Source of the DNA: Aquabacterium sp.
GTDB taxonomy: Bacteria > Pseudomonadota > Gammaproteobacteria > Burkholderiales > Burkholderiaceae_C
Reading direction: 5' to 3'
NCBI GenBank assembly: GCA_030654555.1
Contig: JAURXG010000043.1
Coordinates: 1-6,452 of the forward strand
Length of the DNA stretch: 6,452 nt
Shown here: in pieces, positions 6,274-6,452 of the stretch
Numbering within the stretch: the stretch's first letter is position 1
Layout of the letters: each line of letters opens with the position of its first letter
The notes under the pieces: generated by a model
Database searches by the model: none
What the model was told of the DNA's origin: nothing
What the model saw: only the letters and a program-made list of their open reading frames with translations
Made by a program: the position numbers and the translations under genes

Positions 6274-6452
6274 ATGCCCATGGGCAGCTCCGGACGGCCA
6301 GACGACACACAGCAGCTTTTGTTGTTCGAGGCGCCGTCGGCGGCTGGGTCACCACCGATAGCCCGGTCTGGCCCGGCCCGGCCCGGCGCTGCGGGACCCG
6401 GTGCTGCCACCGCGGCGCCCGCCCAGGCCCTTGCGCCTGCGCCGCCCCCACG
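6274..6452 (+). CDS. Start of a protein-coding gene, 3' partial; possibly an M48/YgjP-like metallopeptidase
   Basis: An open frame begins 5 bases after the plsC stop and runs without a stop to the window end (59 full codons). The visible part reads MPMGSSGRPDDTQQLLLFEAP followed by a low-complexity Ala/Pro/Gly-rich stretch, probably a disordered N-terminal extension. A second in-frame ATG at 6280 is equally possible; neither has a Shine-Dalgarno sequence. No catalytic motif is visible. In Burkholderiales I recall a DUF45/YgjP-type (M48-like, HExxH) zinc metallopeptidase gene next to plsC, often starting with a Gln-Leu-rich 'QL..LF' segment, and QQLLLFEAP fits that. The functional guess rests on this recollection of gene order and the short motif, so it is weak. 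Strand, adjacency and high GC at third positions support a real gene. Confidence 0.5.
   Translation, partial: MPMGSSGRPDDTQQLLLFEAPSAAGSPPIARSGPARPGAAGPGAATAAPAQALAPAPPP
6370..6387. repeat. Short tandem GCCCG repeat
   Basis: Three perfect tandem copies of the pentamer GCCCG (6371-6385) lie inside the Ala/Pro/Gly-rich coding start of the last gene, with imperfect copies nearby (for example at 6361). A five-base unit shifts the reading frame if a copy is gained or lost, but the tract is short. Confidence 0.5.

Noticed and set aside
5249..6451. A 400-codon minus-strand frame opposite gmhB, plsC and the last gene
   Set aside because: It is antisense to conserved genes, with shadow-type composition and no recognisable motif.
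1..6452. A novel defence, mobile or RNA-based system
   Set aside because: All coding capacity is taken up by conserved housekeeping genes on one strand. No direct-repeat array, transposase, integrase, reverse transcriptase, toxin-antitoxin pair or tRNA was seen.

Overview
The window is a compact, very GC-rich chromosomal housekeeping locus with every supported gene on the + strand. The two-subunit glycyl-tRNA synthetase (glyQ, glyS), the protein sequence flavour and the order lnt-glyQ-glyS-gmhB-plsC-(partial gene) point to a betaproteobacterium of the order Burkholderiales. The genus cannot be named from this sequence alone.

Layout: (1) lnt, apolipoprotein N-acyltransferase, enters already open at base 1 and ends at 1560. 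It probably lacks only about 15 N-terminal codons. (2) A spacer of about 100 bases holds a GC-rich inverted repeat and a weak promoter-like hexamer. (3) glyQ (1664-2665) and glyS (2669-4852) encode the alpha and beta subunits of glycyl-tRNA synthetase, 3 bases apart. (4) gmhB (4899-5492) encodes a HAD-family heptose-bisphosphate phosphatase homologue. (5) plsC (5489-6268) encodes a 1-acylglycerol-3-phosphate acyltransferase and overlaps gmhB by the ATGA tetranucleotide. (6) A new reading frame starts at 6274 and runs off the end. By its start and by remembered gene order it may be an M48/YgjP-type metallopeptidase, but its catalytic part is not visible. No stretch above 300 bases lacks a gene.

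The genes look like one co-directional transcription unit mixing envelope biogenesis (lipoprotein acylation, LPS heptose, phospholipid synthesis) with glycine tRNA charging. No mobile element, CRISPR array, tRNA or rRNA was seen, and I found no new multi-gene system.

Two things deserve a second look. First, glyQ carries an in-frame, GC-rich insert of about 78 bases made of consecutive hairpins. It looks like an intergenic palindromic repeat captured inside an essential gene and adds a net 23 residues or so to a loop. Second, the GmhB homologue has glycine where the catalytic nucleophile aspartate of HAD motif I should be (GRDG instead of DRDG), although its zinc ligands and other motifs are kept.
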